Source: Weissella minor
Lineage (GTDB): Bacteria > Bacillota > Bacilli > Lactobacillales > Lactobacillaceae
Assembly (NCBI RefSeq): GCF_001437425.1
Contig: NZ_JQCD01000024.1
Location: 154,394 to 218,393, forward strand
DNA: 64,000 nucleotides
Direction of reading: 5' to 3'
Every line of letters begins with the position of its first letter. The first letter of the stretch is position 1. Both the position numbers and the translations under genes were made by a program. Of this stretch, positions 43,772 to 52,554 are shown piece after piece. The notes beneath the pieces were generated by a model that saw only the letters and a program-made list of their open reading frames with translations, was not told where the DNA came from and ran no database searches.

Positions 43772-45091
43772 ATGAATAACAAAGAGTTTTGGATTGGAAT
43801 GAGTATTACGCTAGTGGTCGCATTACTAATCGGGATGGGTGGCTTTACGGGATATGCCATGGTCCAACACCGTTTAAAATCTGAACCTAAAGTAGAATCT
43901 ACTAAGCAGAGTAGCACACCCAAAAAGGAAGAAGCAGAAAAAATCAAGCTAACGAATAAAAATAAATTGATTGCATTGATGGAAACATCAGGAATTGATA
44001 ACATTGGAATCTCTGCAGAACAGTTAGCAAAGGGAAAATATCAATCACATGCTGTTGGCGCTGAAGACCAATCAGCGCGCGATGTTTCAAAAATTACGGC
44101 AGAACCGCAAGATGTGGCCGGGGCTATCGAAAATATGCCAGATAAAGAGGTACAATTTTATACAATTGAACCTAATTTAGGTAATGCCGGAACTGGGCTT
44201 TTGATTGAAAAAGACCAAGTTACATTATTTGGGGCGCAAAATACAGTTGATTATGAAACATTGATGGCAGCGGACAACAAAGCTAGTGTGACTTTAACGA
44301 ACAAGCAAGTTGAAAAAACGTTGGCTGATAATAAAGCGTTGACGAAGCAAATTGAAGATAAGATTGATATCCAAGAACAAGATGATGCATCAAAAACGGC
44401 GCAAGCATTTGATGATTTGACACAACCTATGCAATTAGCGTTGTTGATTAATCAAGTGGCTAAAAGTGAGGGCGCTACACCAAATTTGAATAGTCAGTAT
44501 GATATTTACCTGGGGACAGCCAATGAAATTGGTATTCATGCGACCGATGTTTCGGATATGAAAAAAGCAAATATATTGATAACGGATAATCATAATGATA
44601 CTTTTACCTATGAAAATCTTACGGGAACATCAACGGACGATTATACATGGGAAAAAGGCGAAACCGTTTCAAAGCAAACTTTATTGAAGGCATTAAATAC
44701 TGATAAACAAAATATTAATGCAATCGCCAATAAGGTAAATCTAGCAACTTCATCAGATGCCTTCCCGTTCCGTGATCCATCAAGTCAAAATTCGGCTGAA
44801 CCTAACACTGCAGCAAATACGGAATCAAATCCAAATACGCCAGCAAATACCCAAGGGGGTACTGCAGCGAATACTGAATCTAAGACAGCAGCGCCTGCAA
44901 ATCCCGTTGATCAAGCACACTACAAAAGAATGGATGGTGCGATTGATGCAGCAGCGAAAGGTCAGATCACATCTGATGATATTATAAATTCTAATGACTA
45001 TGGGCACTATTTTAATGATCCAAAAGGACATAATATGTCCAAAGCAGATTTAGAAAGCAGAATTGAAGACGTCAAAAATTTTTATAATTAA
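43772..45091 (+). CDS. Membrane-anchored extracellular protein of unknown function (439 aa)
   Basis: An N-terminal signal-anchor (about 8-30) precedes a long, acidic, hydrophilic region rich in Lys, Asp, Asn and Thr. Within about 330-375 lies a low-complexity run of NTAANTES/NTPANTQ repeats, then a last charged domain (DQAHYKRMDGAIDAAAKGQ, in blocks). No Cys follows the hydrophobic stretch, so it is not a lipoprotein, and there is no LPxTG motif. No family is recognised. ATG 43772 follows GGGAGTAGG. The Thr/Asn-rich spacer suggests a wall-spanning stalk. Confidence 0.7.
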   Translation: MNNKEFWIGMSITLVVALLIGMGGFTGYAMVQHRLKSEPKVESTKQSSTPKKEEAEKIKLTNKNKLIALMETSGIDNIGISAEQLAKGKYQSHAVGAEDQSARDVSKITAEPQDVAGAIENMPDKEVQFYTIEPNLGNAGTGLLIEKDQVTLFGAQNTVDYETLMAADNKASVTLTNKQVEKTLADNKALTKQIEDKIDIQEQDDASKTAQAFDDLTQPMQLALLINQVAKSEGATPNLNSQYDIYLGTANEIGIHATDVSDMKKANILITDNHNDTFTYENLTGTSTDDYTWEKGETVSKQTLLKALNTDKQNINAIANKVNLATSSDAFPFRDPSSQNSAEPNTAANTESNPNTPANTQGGTAANTESKTAAPANPVDQAHYKRMDGAIDAAAKGQITSDDIINSNDYGHYFNDPKGHNMSKADLESRIEDVKNFYN

Positions 45092-45093
45092 TC

Positions 45094-45128
45094 GAAACCA
45101 CTCTCAATTATATGATGAGTGGTTTTTT
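45094..45128 (+). terminator. Intrinsic terminator
   Basis: AAACCACTC and GAGTGGTTT flank a 13-base loop, followed by T6. Confidence 0.85.
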
Positions 45129-45283
45129 GTTTTAAAATGAGCTTAAAATGTTTATATTATGAGGATTTAATGATATTATTAATAGAAACAAGCGATTATG
45201 ACTGGTTATAGCGGGACATAGTTGTTGCAACGAGTGTTTATTTATTCTAATTGAACACAGTATGGATGATGGGGGTGCTTCAA

Positions 45284-46267
45284 TTGGCATATATAGACAT
45301 AAGAGACTTAACCTACAGTTATCAAGTATTTGAAAAGCAGTCCGGGTTTAAAGGCAGCCTCAATGATTTTTTTCATCGCAACTATCAAGATAAAATCGTA
45401 TTGGATCATTTATTATTTTCAATTGAAAAAGGCGAAAAAGTTGGATTATTGGGGCCAAATGGGGCTGGAAAGTCAACATTAATCAAATTACTAACGGGTA
45501 TTTTGTATACGAAACAGGGGCAGATTACAGTTGATCACGTTACGCCAGATACGAAGAATGATGCTTTTTTAGAGAAGATTGGTGTTGTGATGGGCCAAAA
45601 AAGTCAATTAAATTGGAATTTGCCTGCGCGCGATACATTTAATGTACTGAAATCAATTTACGGTATAGCTAAAGCCGATTATGAGGCGCGTTTAAACAAA
45701 TATGTGACGATGTTTCGCGTGGAAAAGGTTGTTGATATTCCGGTGCGAAAATTGTCGCTAGGTGAACGAACAAAACTAGAGTTAATCTCAGCCTTGTTAC
45801 ATGGACCAGAACTGTTGATATTAGACGAGCCAACTTTAGGGATGGACATTGTGAGTCAACGTGAATTGCATCAATTGATTAATCAAGTGAATCAGATTGA
45901 TGGGGTTACCGTTCTGATTATTAGTCATCAAATGAATGATATTCAAGCAGTTGCGGATCGTGTATTGATTCTATTAGAGGGTGCCATTAAATTTGATGGG
46001 TCAATTGATGAACTCACACGAACCGCGGCATTGGATAAGCCGAAAATCATTGTGGCTGGGAAAAAAGAACAGCCGATTGTGGCGTCTGAAAATGTTGGTA
46101 TAAAAGAGAATCAGGATACATCTGTAATTGATACCTATGATGCGAATAGTACGATTACACTCAATGTGCAGGATATTCAATCGGTCCATGTTCAAAATCC
46201 GTCTTTAGAAGATGCATTATATGCAATGTTTGGCGGAAAGGATGGGACTGATGAAATATCTCAATAA
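45284..46267 (+). CDS. ABC transporter ATP-binding protein (ABC-2 type exporter)
   Basis: A 327-residue ATPase with Walker A GPNGAGKST (about 58-66), the LSLGERTKLELISALL signature (about 155) and Walker B LLILDEPTLGMD (about 175). The C-terminal extension of about 90 residues fits COG4586-type ATPases that work with two DUF990 permeases. I chose TTG 45284, which has GGGGGTG eight bases upstream; an ATG at 45251 adds 11 residues without a site. The next gene starts within its 3' end (17-bp overlap), giving a three-gene operon. Confidence 0.88.
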   Translation: MAYIDIRDLTYSYQVFEKQSGFKGSLNDFFHRNYQDKIVLDHLLFSIEKGEKVGLLGPNGAGKSTLIKLLTGILYTKQGQITVDHVTPDTKNDAFLEKIGVVMGQKSQLNWNLPARDTFNVLKSIYGIAKADYEARLNKYVTMFRVEKVVDIPVRKLSLGERTKLELISALLHGPELLILDEPTLGMDIVSQRELHQLINQVNQIDGVTVLIISHQMNDIQAVADRVLILLEGAIKFDGSIDELTRTAALDKPKIIVAGKKEQPIVASENVGIKENQDTSVIDTYDANSTITLNVQDIQSVHVQNPSLEDALYAMFGGKDGTDEISQ

Positions 46268-47024
46268 TGGACTTAATAGTTTTCAAAATACAATCACTTA
46301 CCGTGCTAATTTTTTTATTTCAATTTTTTCACGTGTCATTCAATTATCGCTTTCATTCTTTATGTGGAGTGCGATCTATGCCGGCAGTAATTCAGATTCA
46401 GTTGGTGGTTACACCCAACCTGAAATGTTTAAATATTTAATCTTAACGGGGTTGTTATCTTTTGTTTTTACATTTGAACCTATTTTCAGATTAGCGCGGA
46501 GTGTGCAAACGGGTCAGCTCAATACACTTTTGTTACGGCCCATTAACATTAAATGGGAGAGCTTATCGGCTTACATTGGCTCAAAATTAATTTTCATTTT
46601 TATTTTAATTGTGGCAATCATGCTGTTTTCAGGTGGTAATGTCTTTAATGTTGTTAAACTGATTGTTTACTTATTGATTAGTCTCGTATTATGGCATGAA
46701 TTGATGTTCATGATTGGATCACTCTCTTTTTGGATTATCCAAATGTGGCCATTGCGACCAATTATTAACGCTTTCTATCTATTTTTTGGCGGCCTATTAT
46801 TTCCATTAGATGTGTTGCCAGATTTTTGGTATCAATGCTTTCGATTTTTGCCAGTTGCTTTAGTTTCAAGTGACTTTGTGCAAGCCTTGATTAAAATTCA
46901 GACCGCTCCGTCATTAATAATTGAATATCTGTTGATTTCAATCATTTGGTTAATTGGACTGACCTTAATGACGAATAAGCTTTTTTCAAATGGCTTAAAG
47001 CATTTTGAGGGGGTCGGGGCATGA
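46251..47024 (+). CDS. ABC-2 permease subunit 1
   Basis: The 257-residue protein has six hydrophobic segments. MKYLNNGLNSFQNTITYRANFF at the start (first blocks) and the LARSVQTGQLNTLLLRPIN motif (about 82-100) are typical of the ABC-2 type 6 (COG4587/3694) permeases paired with the upstream ATPase. ATG 46251 follows AAGGATGGG. The function of this exporter family is poorly known; it has been linked to cell-envelope or antibiotic export. It overlaps the next gene by 4 bp (ATGA). Confidence 0.86.
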   Translation: MKYLNNGLNSFQNTITYRANFFISIFSRVIQLSLSFFMWSAIYAGSNSDSVGGYTQPEMFKYLILTGLLSFVFTFEPIFRLARSVQTGQLNTLLLRPINIKWESLSAYIGSKLIFIFILIVAIMLFSGGNVFNVVKLIVYLLISLVLWHELMFMIGSLSFWIIQMWPLRPIINAFYLFFGGLLFPLDVLPDFWYQCFRFLPVALVSSDFVQALIKIQTAPSLIIEYLLISIIWLIGLTLMTNKLFSNGLKHFEGVGA

Positions 47025-47800
47025 CATTTAGTTTATATACAATTTTAGCAAAACAGAGCTTAAAAGAATTTACCACTTATCGGATGACGTCAATCATGGT
47101 TGTTATTTTTGGTTTTATGTTTACGTTGATTGAAGTCATTGCTGGTGCCGTATATTATTCATTTAATAATACAATTGGTGGCTTTTCATTCGAACAATAT
47201 GAATTGATGATTGTGAGTCTGGCATCAATTACCTACACTTATCAATTTCTATTTATTGGTGCGCATGAGGCATTGGCTGAGGATATTATTGAAGGCGATT
47301 TGGATTACATTTTTCTCAGACCCATCAATTCCTATTTCTATTATGCGTTAAGACGACTAGACTTTCCGAGTTTAATCAATTTAATTGTTTATATACCAGT
47401 GTCAATTTATTTATTAATCAAATTTGATTTAACGCCATTAGATTGGTTACTAGTCGCATTGTTTTATGTTGTTGGTGTGTTATTTGTTTTTGCCATGAAT
47501 CAATTGGTCATTGAAGTCTCGTTTTGGAAAGACAATATGACTGCCTTGAATGGGGTACCTGAATATTTAATTGATTCAGCTAATCGACCTGCTAAAATCT
47601 ATCCTAAATTCATTCGGATGTTTTTAGTGAACGTCATACCAGTATTGGCCCTTTCCAATGGAATTGTAAATCTCACGCACGTACACATACACTCGGCATT
47701 GTCGTTATTGCTACCGTTGCTTGTGATGACAATCTTGCTATTAATCGGCAGTTATTATATTTGGAACATTGGTTTGAAAAGATATTCTTCAGCCAGTTAA
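47021..47800 (+). CDS. ABC-2 permease subunit 2
   Basis: A 259-residue integral membrane protein with six hydrophobic segments. EDIIEGDLDYIFLRPINSYFYY (about 87-105, in blocks) is the same 'G.L.....RPIN' motif as in subunit 1, so the two are paralogous halves of the pore. It starts by ATGA overlap. No accessory or immunity gene follows. Substrate unknown. Confidence 0.86.
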   Translation: MTFSLYTILAKQSLKEFTTYRMTSIMVVIFGFMFTLIEVIAGAVYYSFNNTIGGFSFEQYELMIVSLASITYTYQFLFIGAHEALAEDIIEGDLDYIFLRPINSYFYYALRRLDFPSLINLIVYIPVSIYLLIKFDLTPLDWLLVALFYVVGVLFVFAMNQLVIEVSFWKDNMTALNGVPEYLIDSANRPAKIYPKFIRMFLVNVIPVLALSNGIVNLTHVHIHSALSLLLPLLVMTILLLIGSYYIWNIGLKRYSSAS

Positions 47801-47806
47801 CCATGA

Positions 47807-47849
47807 AAAAAAGCACTTAGTCGGCAGTTGCGCCAACTAAGTGCTTTTT
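47807..47849. terminator. Bidirectional terminator between convergent genes
   Basis: AAAAAGCACTTAGT and ACTAAGTGCTTTTT flank a 14-base loop. It serves the exporter operon and the minus-strand acetyltransferase remnant. Confidence 0.93.
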
Positions 47850-47853
47850 GGGA

Positions 47854-48383
47854 TTAAGACAGGGGATGGTTGTAACGATTGATAACATCATCGCAGGCCG
47901 ATAAGATATCATCGCGACCAGGCATATTCGGGTTGAAAATTGGATCATGTTCGCTATCACGAGGCTTAATTTTATTAACGCCAAACGCAATACTATTTTC
48001 AGGAACATCTTTCGTGATGATTGCGCCAGTACCGATAACAGAATTATCACCAATAATAATAGGGCCAACAATCTTGGCGCCGTCAGCAATCACAACATTT
48101 TTGCCGATGACCGGATTACCAAGGTTTTCCATTGATTTAAACGCGTGTTAAAAGTTTGGTTCGCACCAATTGTGACATTTTGGAAGATGGTGACATTGTC
48201 TGAAATTTTTGAAGCCGCAATCGTACACCCTTTTCCATTATGTGCAAAGTTTACAGAATCAGACATTTGCACACATTGTAGTTCAAAATTGTATTGCGTT
48301 AAAAGTAATTCAGCTGCTAATTTTCGTGCATCAGCATCAGATGAAAAGCTGTTCATCTTTAATAGGGTCTTAAAATCAGTCAT
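47854..48383 (-). pseudogene. Frameshifted hexapeptide-repeat acetyltransferase (CysE-like)
   Basis: Two minus-strand frames are joined by a one-base shift at about 48132-48150. The first (from ATG 48383) ends its sensible part at NVTIFQNVTIGANQTFNTR. The second resumes with ENLGNPVIGKNVVIADGAKI, continuing the hexapeptide left-handed β-helix pattern through GPIIIGDNSVIGTGAIITKDV. Together they give about 175 residues, like a serine acetyltransferase without its N-terminal domain. HNGKGC matches the CysE active-site region. A sequencing error is possible. Confidence 0.75.
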
Positions 48384-48504
48384 TTAATAATTAACCTTCT
48401 TTATTTATAATAGTCGCTATTTTAATCTCATTATACGAAGGATGCAATCGTATTTTGATAATTCCCTGCTGGAAAAATGACATCAATATGGTATATTTAA
48501 GGGA

Positions 48505-48540
48505 CGTGGTTCGTAACCATCCCACGCAAAAAAACTAGGA
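48505..48540 (+). promoter_or_regulatory. PreQ1-I riboswitch overlapping the queT Shine-Dalgarno
   Basis: P1 is CGTGG (48505-48509) with CCACG (48522-48526), and the 12-base loop TTCGTAACCATC has the same length as in the classic aptamer. An A-rich tail CAAAAAAACTAGGAG follows, which folds back as the pseudoknot. The tail contains the AGGAG binding site of queT, so ligand should block translation directly rather than through a terminator. Confidence 0.88.
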
Positions 48541-48550
48541 GCTTTTTAAG

Positions 48551-49042
48551 ATGCAAAAAAATTCAAAACGTGTTTATGAATTAACCATGATGGGGGTCGT
48601 GGCGGCCTTGTATGTGGTGCTAACTTTGATGGTCTCGCCATTTGCCTTCGGTGCCGTACAATTCCGTATTTCGGAAGGGTTGAACCATCTGGCTGTATTC
48701 AATAAACGCTATATTCTAGCAATCTCAGTCGGTGTATTCATTGCCAATACGCAATCATCATTAGGGGTGATTGATATGGTCTTTGGCACACTGGGAACAT
48801 TTGCAATGTTGACCATCAGTTACTATCTCACACGGCATGTTAAATCTGTGGTGAAGCGATTGGCGATTAGCACAGTTGTGGATACATTGATGATGTGGTG
48901 TGTGGCCGTAGAATTGTATTTCTTCGCTGGGTTACCTTTCTGGGCAACGTATGGAACGGTTATGCTAGGTGAATTTGTCTCATTGGTATTGGGGGCAATC
49001 GTGATTTACTTTATTAACAAACGAATTGATTTGGCGGCATAA
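48551..49042 (+). CDS. queT: Queuosine precursor ECF transporter S-component QueT
   Basis: The 163-residue membrane protein has about five helices. AVQFRISEGLNHLAVFNKRYI (about 36-56, in blocks) and the following FIANTQSSLGVIDMVFGT segment are the QueT (DUF988) hallmarks. It takes up preQ1 or preQ0 with the shared ECF module. The preQ1-I aptamer immediately upstream supports the substrate independently. ATG 48551 lies 9 bases after the AGGAG inside the riboswitch. An SDR gene follows after 2 bp. Confidence 0.94.
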   Translation: MQKNSKRVYELTMMGVVAALYVVLTLMVSPFAFGAVQFRISEGLNHLAVFNKRYILAISVGVFIANTQSSLGVIDMVFGTLGTFAMLTISYYLTRHVKSVVKRLAISTVVDTLMMWCVAVELYFFAGLPFWATYGTVMLGEFVSLVLGAIVIYFINKRIDLAA

Positions 49043-49044
49043 AA

Positions 49045-49782
49045 ATGATTGATCAAAATTATACAGGGCAAACGGTCCTGATTACAGGTGCTGCTTCAGG
49101 GATTGGGCAAGCCCAAACGCAAGCTTATTTAGATGCTGGGGCCACTGTGATTGCAGTGGATAAGCAACCGATTCGTTTAGAACATCAAGCTTTGTCTAAA
49201 TTTGAATTGGATTTAGTAGATGCAAATTCAGTTAAGCAATGGTTGCATCAAATGTCGGATGCCTTGTTAGCGGTAGACATCTTTTTAAGCACAGCGGGTA
49301 TCTTAGATGCATTTCAACCGGCACTTGAAGAAGATGAAGCGCTTTTTCAGCAGGTGATGCAAGTGAATTTGTATGCACCGATTCAAATCACAATGGCTTT
49401 GTTGCCAAGCTTACTTGAAAAAGAACACGGACAAATTCTATATATGGCGTCCATTGCTGGTTTGATTGCTGGTGGTGGTGGCGCCGCTTATACGACTTCA
49501 AAGCATGCATTAGTTGGGTGGATGCGCCAATTGGCTTTGGATTATGCAGGCCAAGGGTTACGCGTAAATGCAATCGCACCAGGTGCGATTGAGACACCGA
49601 TGAATGCTGCGGATTTTGCAGGGGATGGTGCAATGGCAAAATCAGTTGCTGCAACAACACCTACACAACGTTGGGCGCAGCCTGAGGAAGTCGCTAATTT
49701 AAGTCTATATTTAACCAGTCCGCAAGCAAGTTATATTCAAGGCCAGGCCGTGCCGATTGATGGTGGCTGGACAATTAAATAA
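49045..49782 (+). CDS. Short-chain dehydrogenase/reductase (3-oxoacyl-ACP reductase-like)
   Basis: A 245-residue classical SDR with the NAD(P) motif TGAASGIG (about 15-22), the catalytic Ser in YMASIAG (about 134-140), the YTTSK Tyr-Lys pair (about 149-153) and PGAIETPM (about 180). The C-terminus YIQGQAVPIDGGW is the standard ending. NADH or NADPH preference and substrate are open. It begins 2 bp after queT with no strong binding site of its own, so translation may depend on queT and hence on the riboswitch. Confidence 0.87.
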   Translation: MIDQNYTGQTVLITGAASGIGQAQTQAYLDAGATVIAVDKQPIRLEHQALSKFELDLVDANSVKQWLHQMSDALLAVDIFLSTAGILDAFQPALEEDEALFQQVMQVNLYAPIQITMALLPSLLEKEHGQILYMASIAGLIAGGGGAAYTTSKHALVGWMRQLALDYAGQGLRVNAIAPGAIETPMNAADFAGDGAMAKSVAATTPTQRWAQPEEVANLSLYLTSPQASYIQGQAVPIDGGWTIK

Positions 49783-49791
49783 TTAAAAATA

Positions 49792-49837
49792 AAAACTGTG
49801 AGATTACTGATGTATAAGTAGTCGCACAGTTTTTTTG
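49792..49837 (+). terminator. Intrinsic terminator of queT-SDR
   Basis: AAACTGTG and CACAGTTT form the outer stem, ACT/AGT with partial pairs the inner one, followed by T7. Confidence 0.75.
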
Positions 49838-49870
49838 TCATTTTTTTGAAATATTTTTTTATTTAGTCGC

Positions 49871-49899
49871 TTGTAGTATTATATGTCGTATGGTAATAT
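49871..49899 (+). promoter_or_regulatory. Promoter of the BceAB-like operon
   Basis: TTGTAG (49871-49876) and TAATAT (49894-49899) are 17 bp apart. Confidence 0.6.
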
Positions 49900-49915
49900 A
49901 ATTCGTGCAATAAAG

Positions 49916-49927
49916 TTATTCGAATAA
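49916..49927. promoter_or_regulatory. Perfect 12-bp palindrome downstream of the promoter
   Basis: TTATTCGAATAA is fully symmetrical and lies between the promoter and the ATPase gene, about 17 bp after the -10 box. It may be a repressor site; no regulator can be assigned. Confidence 0.35.
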
Positions 49928-49958
49928 TATTATAGTTCGAAGCGAAAGAGGGGAAATT

Positions 49959-50714
49959 ATGGTACAACCAATATTACTTGCAAAAAATATTAAGAAGACT
50001 TATCAATCAGGAGCGCATGTGGCGCAACCGGTTTTGAATGATTTGTCATTAACTGTTGAAAATGGGGAGTTTTTGGCAATCATGGGACCATCAGGTTCTG
50101 GAAAGTCGACGTTATTAAATATCTTATCAACTTTGATGCAACCGACTTCAGGTTCGGTAACCATCAATGGGCAGGATATTCTAGCAATGAATGATAAAGA
50201 CATGGCTAAATTTCGAGGTCAGGATATGGGCTTCATTTTCCAAAATTATAATTTGATTGAAAGTTTAACAGTGGCGGAAAATATTGCATTACCACTTAAT
50301 TTACAAAAGAAGGCACCTAAGCTCACTCAAGAGCGGGTTCAAGTGGTGAGTGAGCTATTGAATATTAAAGAACTCCGTCATAAATATCCAGCAGAATTAT
50401 CAGGGGGACAGCAACAACGTGTGGGGGCGGCCCGTGCGCTTGTACATGAACCAGGATTGATTTTTGGTGATGAACCAACCGGGGCTTTGGATTCAGAAAA
50501 CGCCCGTGAGATGATGCAATATCTGACAAAGATTAATCAAGAAAAGCTAATTTCAATTTTGATGGTGACGCATGATCCGTTTTCAGCTAGTTTTGCATCA
50601 AGAATCTTGTTCTTGAATGATGGTGAAATTGCGGGTGAACTTGTGCGAGGGGCACAAAGTCGCGAAAGCTTTTATCAACAAATTTTGCAACAACTAGGCA
50701 ATTTTGAAGAATAA
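49959..50714 (+). CDS. ABC transporter ATPase, BceA/MacB type
   Basis: The 251-residue ATPase has Walker A GPSGSGKST (about 43-51), the LSGGQQQRVGAARAL signature (about 147) and Walker B LIFGDEPTGALD (about 166). It belongs to the LolD/MacB/BceA group that pairs with FtsX-like permeases. ATG 49959 follows AGAGGGG. The permease gene follows after 15 bp. In Firmicutes such pairs confer bacitracin or peptide-antibiotic resistance, usually with an adjacent two-component system, which is absent here. Confidence 0.9.
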   Translation: MVQPILLAKNIKKTYQSGAHVAQPVLNDLSLTVENGEFLAIMGPSGSGKSTLLNILSTLMQPTSGSVTINGQDILAMNDKDMAKFRGQDMGFIFQNYNLIESLTVAENIALPLNLQKKAPKLTQERVQVVSELLNIKELRHKYPAELSGGQQQRVGAARALVHEPGLIFGDEPTGALDSENAREMMQYLTKINQEKLISILMVTHDPFSASFASRILFLNDGEIAGELVRGAQSRESFYQQILQQLGNFEE

Positions 50715-50729
50715 TGGGGGATTTGTCAG

Positions 50730-52508
50730 ATGTTAAATAAAATAGCATTTAAAGCATTGCGACAAAAATGGCGTGATTATAGTGTGTTGCTGATTGGAAC
50801 GACCATTGCAGTGGCCATTTTTTACATGTTTACCAATATTGCGATGAATGAAGAACTGTTGCGTAGTTTATCAACAATGACGCAGAAAATGATTGTCTTT
50901 GTTTTTGTACTCGGACAAATTTTGCTAGGCGTGATTACTTTTGTCTATCTAAACTTTGCGAATAGTTTTTTGGTTCGACTACGACAAAAAGACTATGGAC
51001 TATTATCGATGTTGGGGGCTACGAAGCATCAAATTGGGAGTCTATTATTACGAGAAACATTACTGTTAGGTTTGATTTCATCAATTTTAGGTGTGTTTGT
51101 GGGAATGGGTATTACCAAGTTGAGTGGACAAGCTTTAATGCAGTCGATTGGCATTAAACTCTCACATTGGAGTGTGGGTACACCTAAAGTAGTGCTTGTG
51201 ACGATTGGATTTTTCTTACTCATCTTTTTGTTTAATGGGCTTTATAATCGTTGGCGCTTAATGCGCTTAGATACTTTAACCTTACTACAAGCTGATCATG
51301 TCGTTAGTGCGAAAAAGGTCAATCCAAAGCGCCAATTGATTTTAGGTTTATTAGGGATTATCTTGCTGGGGACAAGCTATGCGATTATGCCAAAAGTTGT
51401 TCAATGGCAAATGATCGGGTTAACGGTTGATTTGATTTTAAATGTTACGGGGACTTATTTATTTGTCGGACAAACTTTAGGCTTAGTGACGTATTGGATT
51501 GGTAAGTCAGAGTTTGGTCAAAAAGGATTACGAAACTTCATTAATGGGCAGTTACGTTTTCGATTAGACGAATATAAACGGATTCTAACCATGATTGCTG
51601 TATTGTTTGGCCTTGCATTAGGGGCAATTAGTGTGGGACAGGGATATTATGTATCGTTGCCTAAGCAAGCCGTTGAAAACGATGCTTTGACTTTAGCGAC
51701 TAAGAATCCCAAAACAGACTTTGCTGATTTGAAAGATGTGACTTATCAAGCGCAATTAGATTATGTTGTAAAAGACCAAACAGTTTATTTTAATAAAGAT
51801 AGTGTAAAAAAGGCGCAAGTGCCAACATTGGTCTATCAGCAAAATGGTCAGCCAGATGCCAAGCCTAAGCAAACAACAGTGGATGTTAATCATCCAGAAG
51901 ATGCGTATACATTAAGCACACTTGCAAATTATGTCACGGGGGTACCTTTTGGTAGTGACGTGCAGTTAGTTAATCAATTGCCAGCGGGGAAGCAAGAAAT
52001 CATTAAATTGGTGAAGGTGAAAGATTTACAGGCGAATGAATCCGTCTTGAAGAAAATGGCTGCAAATGAAAAGGCATATATGTCGAATCCGGATGAAATG
52101 ATACCAGGTGCATATGGTAACTTGATTACCTTGAAGACAATTTTTGGTGGTTTGGAGTTCATGAGTATTTTCTTAGGAATTGCCTTTTTGATTATGCTTG
52201 CTTCAACTTTGATGTTTAAAACATTATCGAATGTGAGCTTAGATCGTCGTCGCTATGAAATTTTAGCGATGATTGGGACGACACCACAGCAATTACGTTT
52301 AACGGCATTTAAGGATGTGGGCATATTGTTCTTTATTCCAATGTTGATTGGTTTAATGGATGCAACGATGGGGATGCAAATTTTTAAACCAATCATGCCA
52401 GATCCATATAGTGGTTTCTCACTAGGTTTGATGCTGGTACTTGGTATTTATGGGGGATATTATATTTTAACGAGTTTAATTTATCAGCGCCTTGTCTTAA
52501 AGAAATAA
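50730..52508 (+). CDS. FtsX-like permease, BceB type
   Basis: A 592-residue membrane protein. A four-helix N-terminal part with the FtsX loop LRQKDYGLLSMLGATKHQI (about 87-105) is followed by more helices, a large extracellular domain (about 305-460) and three C-terminal helices with RRYEILAMIGTTPQQLR (about 503-519). The ten-helix layout and extracellular domain of about 150-200 residues fit the BceB/YtrF group. It is a likely target-removal or sensing transporter for cell-wall antimicrobials; that is inference. A minus-strand XRE gene follows. Confidence 0.87.
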   Translation: MLNKIAFKALRQKWRDYSVLLIGTTIAVAIFYMFTNIAMNEELLRSLSTMTQKMIVFVFVLGQILLGVITFVYLNFANSFLVRLRQKDYGLLSMLGATKHQIGSLLLRETLLLGLISSILGVFVGMGITKLSGQALMQSIGIKLSHWSVGTPKVVLVTIGFFLLIFLFNGLYNRWRLMRLDTLTLLQADHVVSAKKVNPKRQLILGLLGIILLGTSYAIMPKVVQWQMIGLTVDLILNVTGTYLFVGQTLGLVTYWIGKSEFGQKGLRNFINGQLRFRLDEYKRILTMIAVLFGLALGAISVGQGYYVSLPKQAVENDALTLATKNPKTDFADLKDVTYQAQLDYVVKDQTVYFNKDSVKKAQVPTLVYQQNGQPDAKPKQTTVDVNHPEDAYTLSTLANYVTGVPFGSDVQLVNQLPAGKQEIIKLVKVKDLQANESVLKKMAANEKAYMSNPDEMIPGAYGNLITLKTIFGGLEFMSIFLGIAFLIMLASTLMFKTLSNVSLDRRRYEILAMIGTTPQQLRLTAFKDVGILFFIPMLIGLMDATMGMQIFKPIMPDPYSGFSLGLMLVLGIYGGYYILTSLIYQRLVLKK

Positions 52509-52515
52509 ATGGTGC

Positions 52516-52549
52516 AAAAAAAGCGAAGGCTATTAGCCTTCGCTTTTTT
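52516..52549. terminator. Bidirectional terminator
   Basis: AAAAAAGCGAAGGC and GCCTTCGCTTTTTT flank TATTA between convergent genes. Confidence 0.95.
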
Positions 52550-52554
52550 GTTTT

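Noticed and set aside
47879..48151. Plus-strand frames of 90 and 80 aa opposite the acetyltransferase remnant
   Set aside because: They are antisense shadows; the minus-strand translation shows the hexapeptide repeat pattern.
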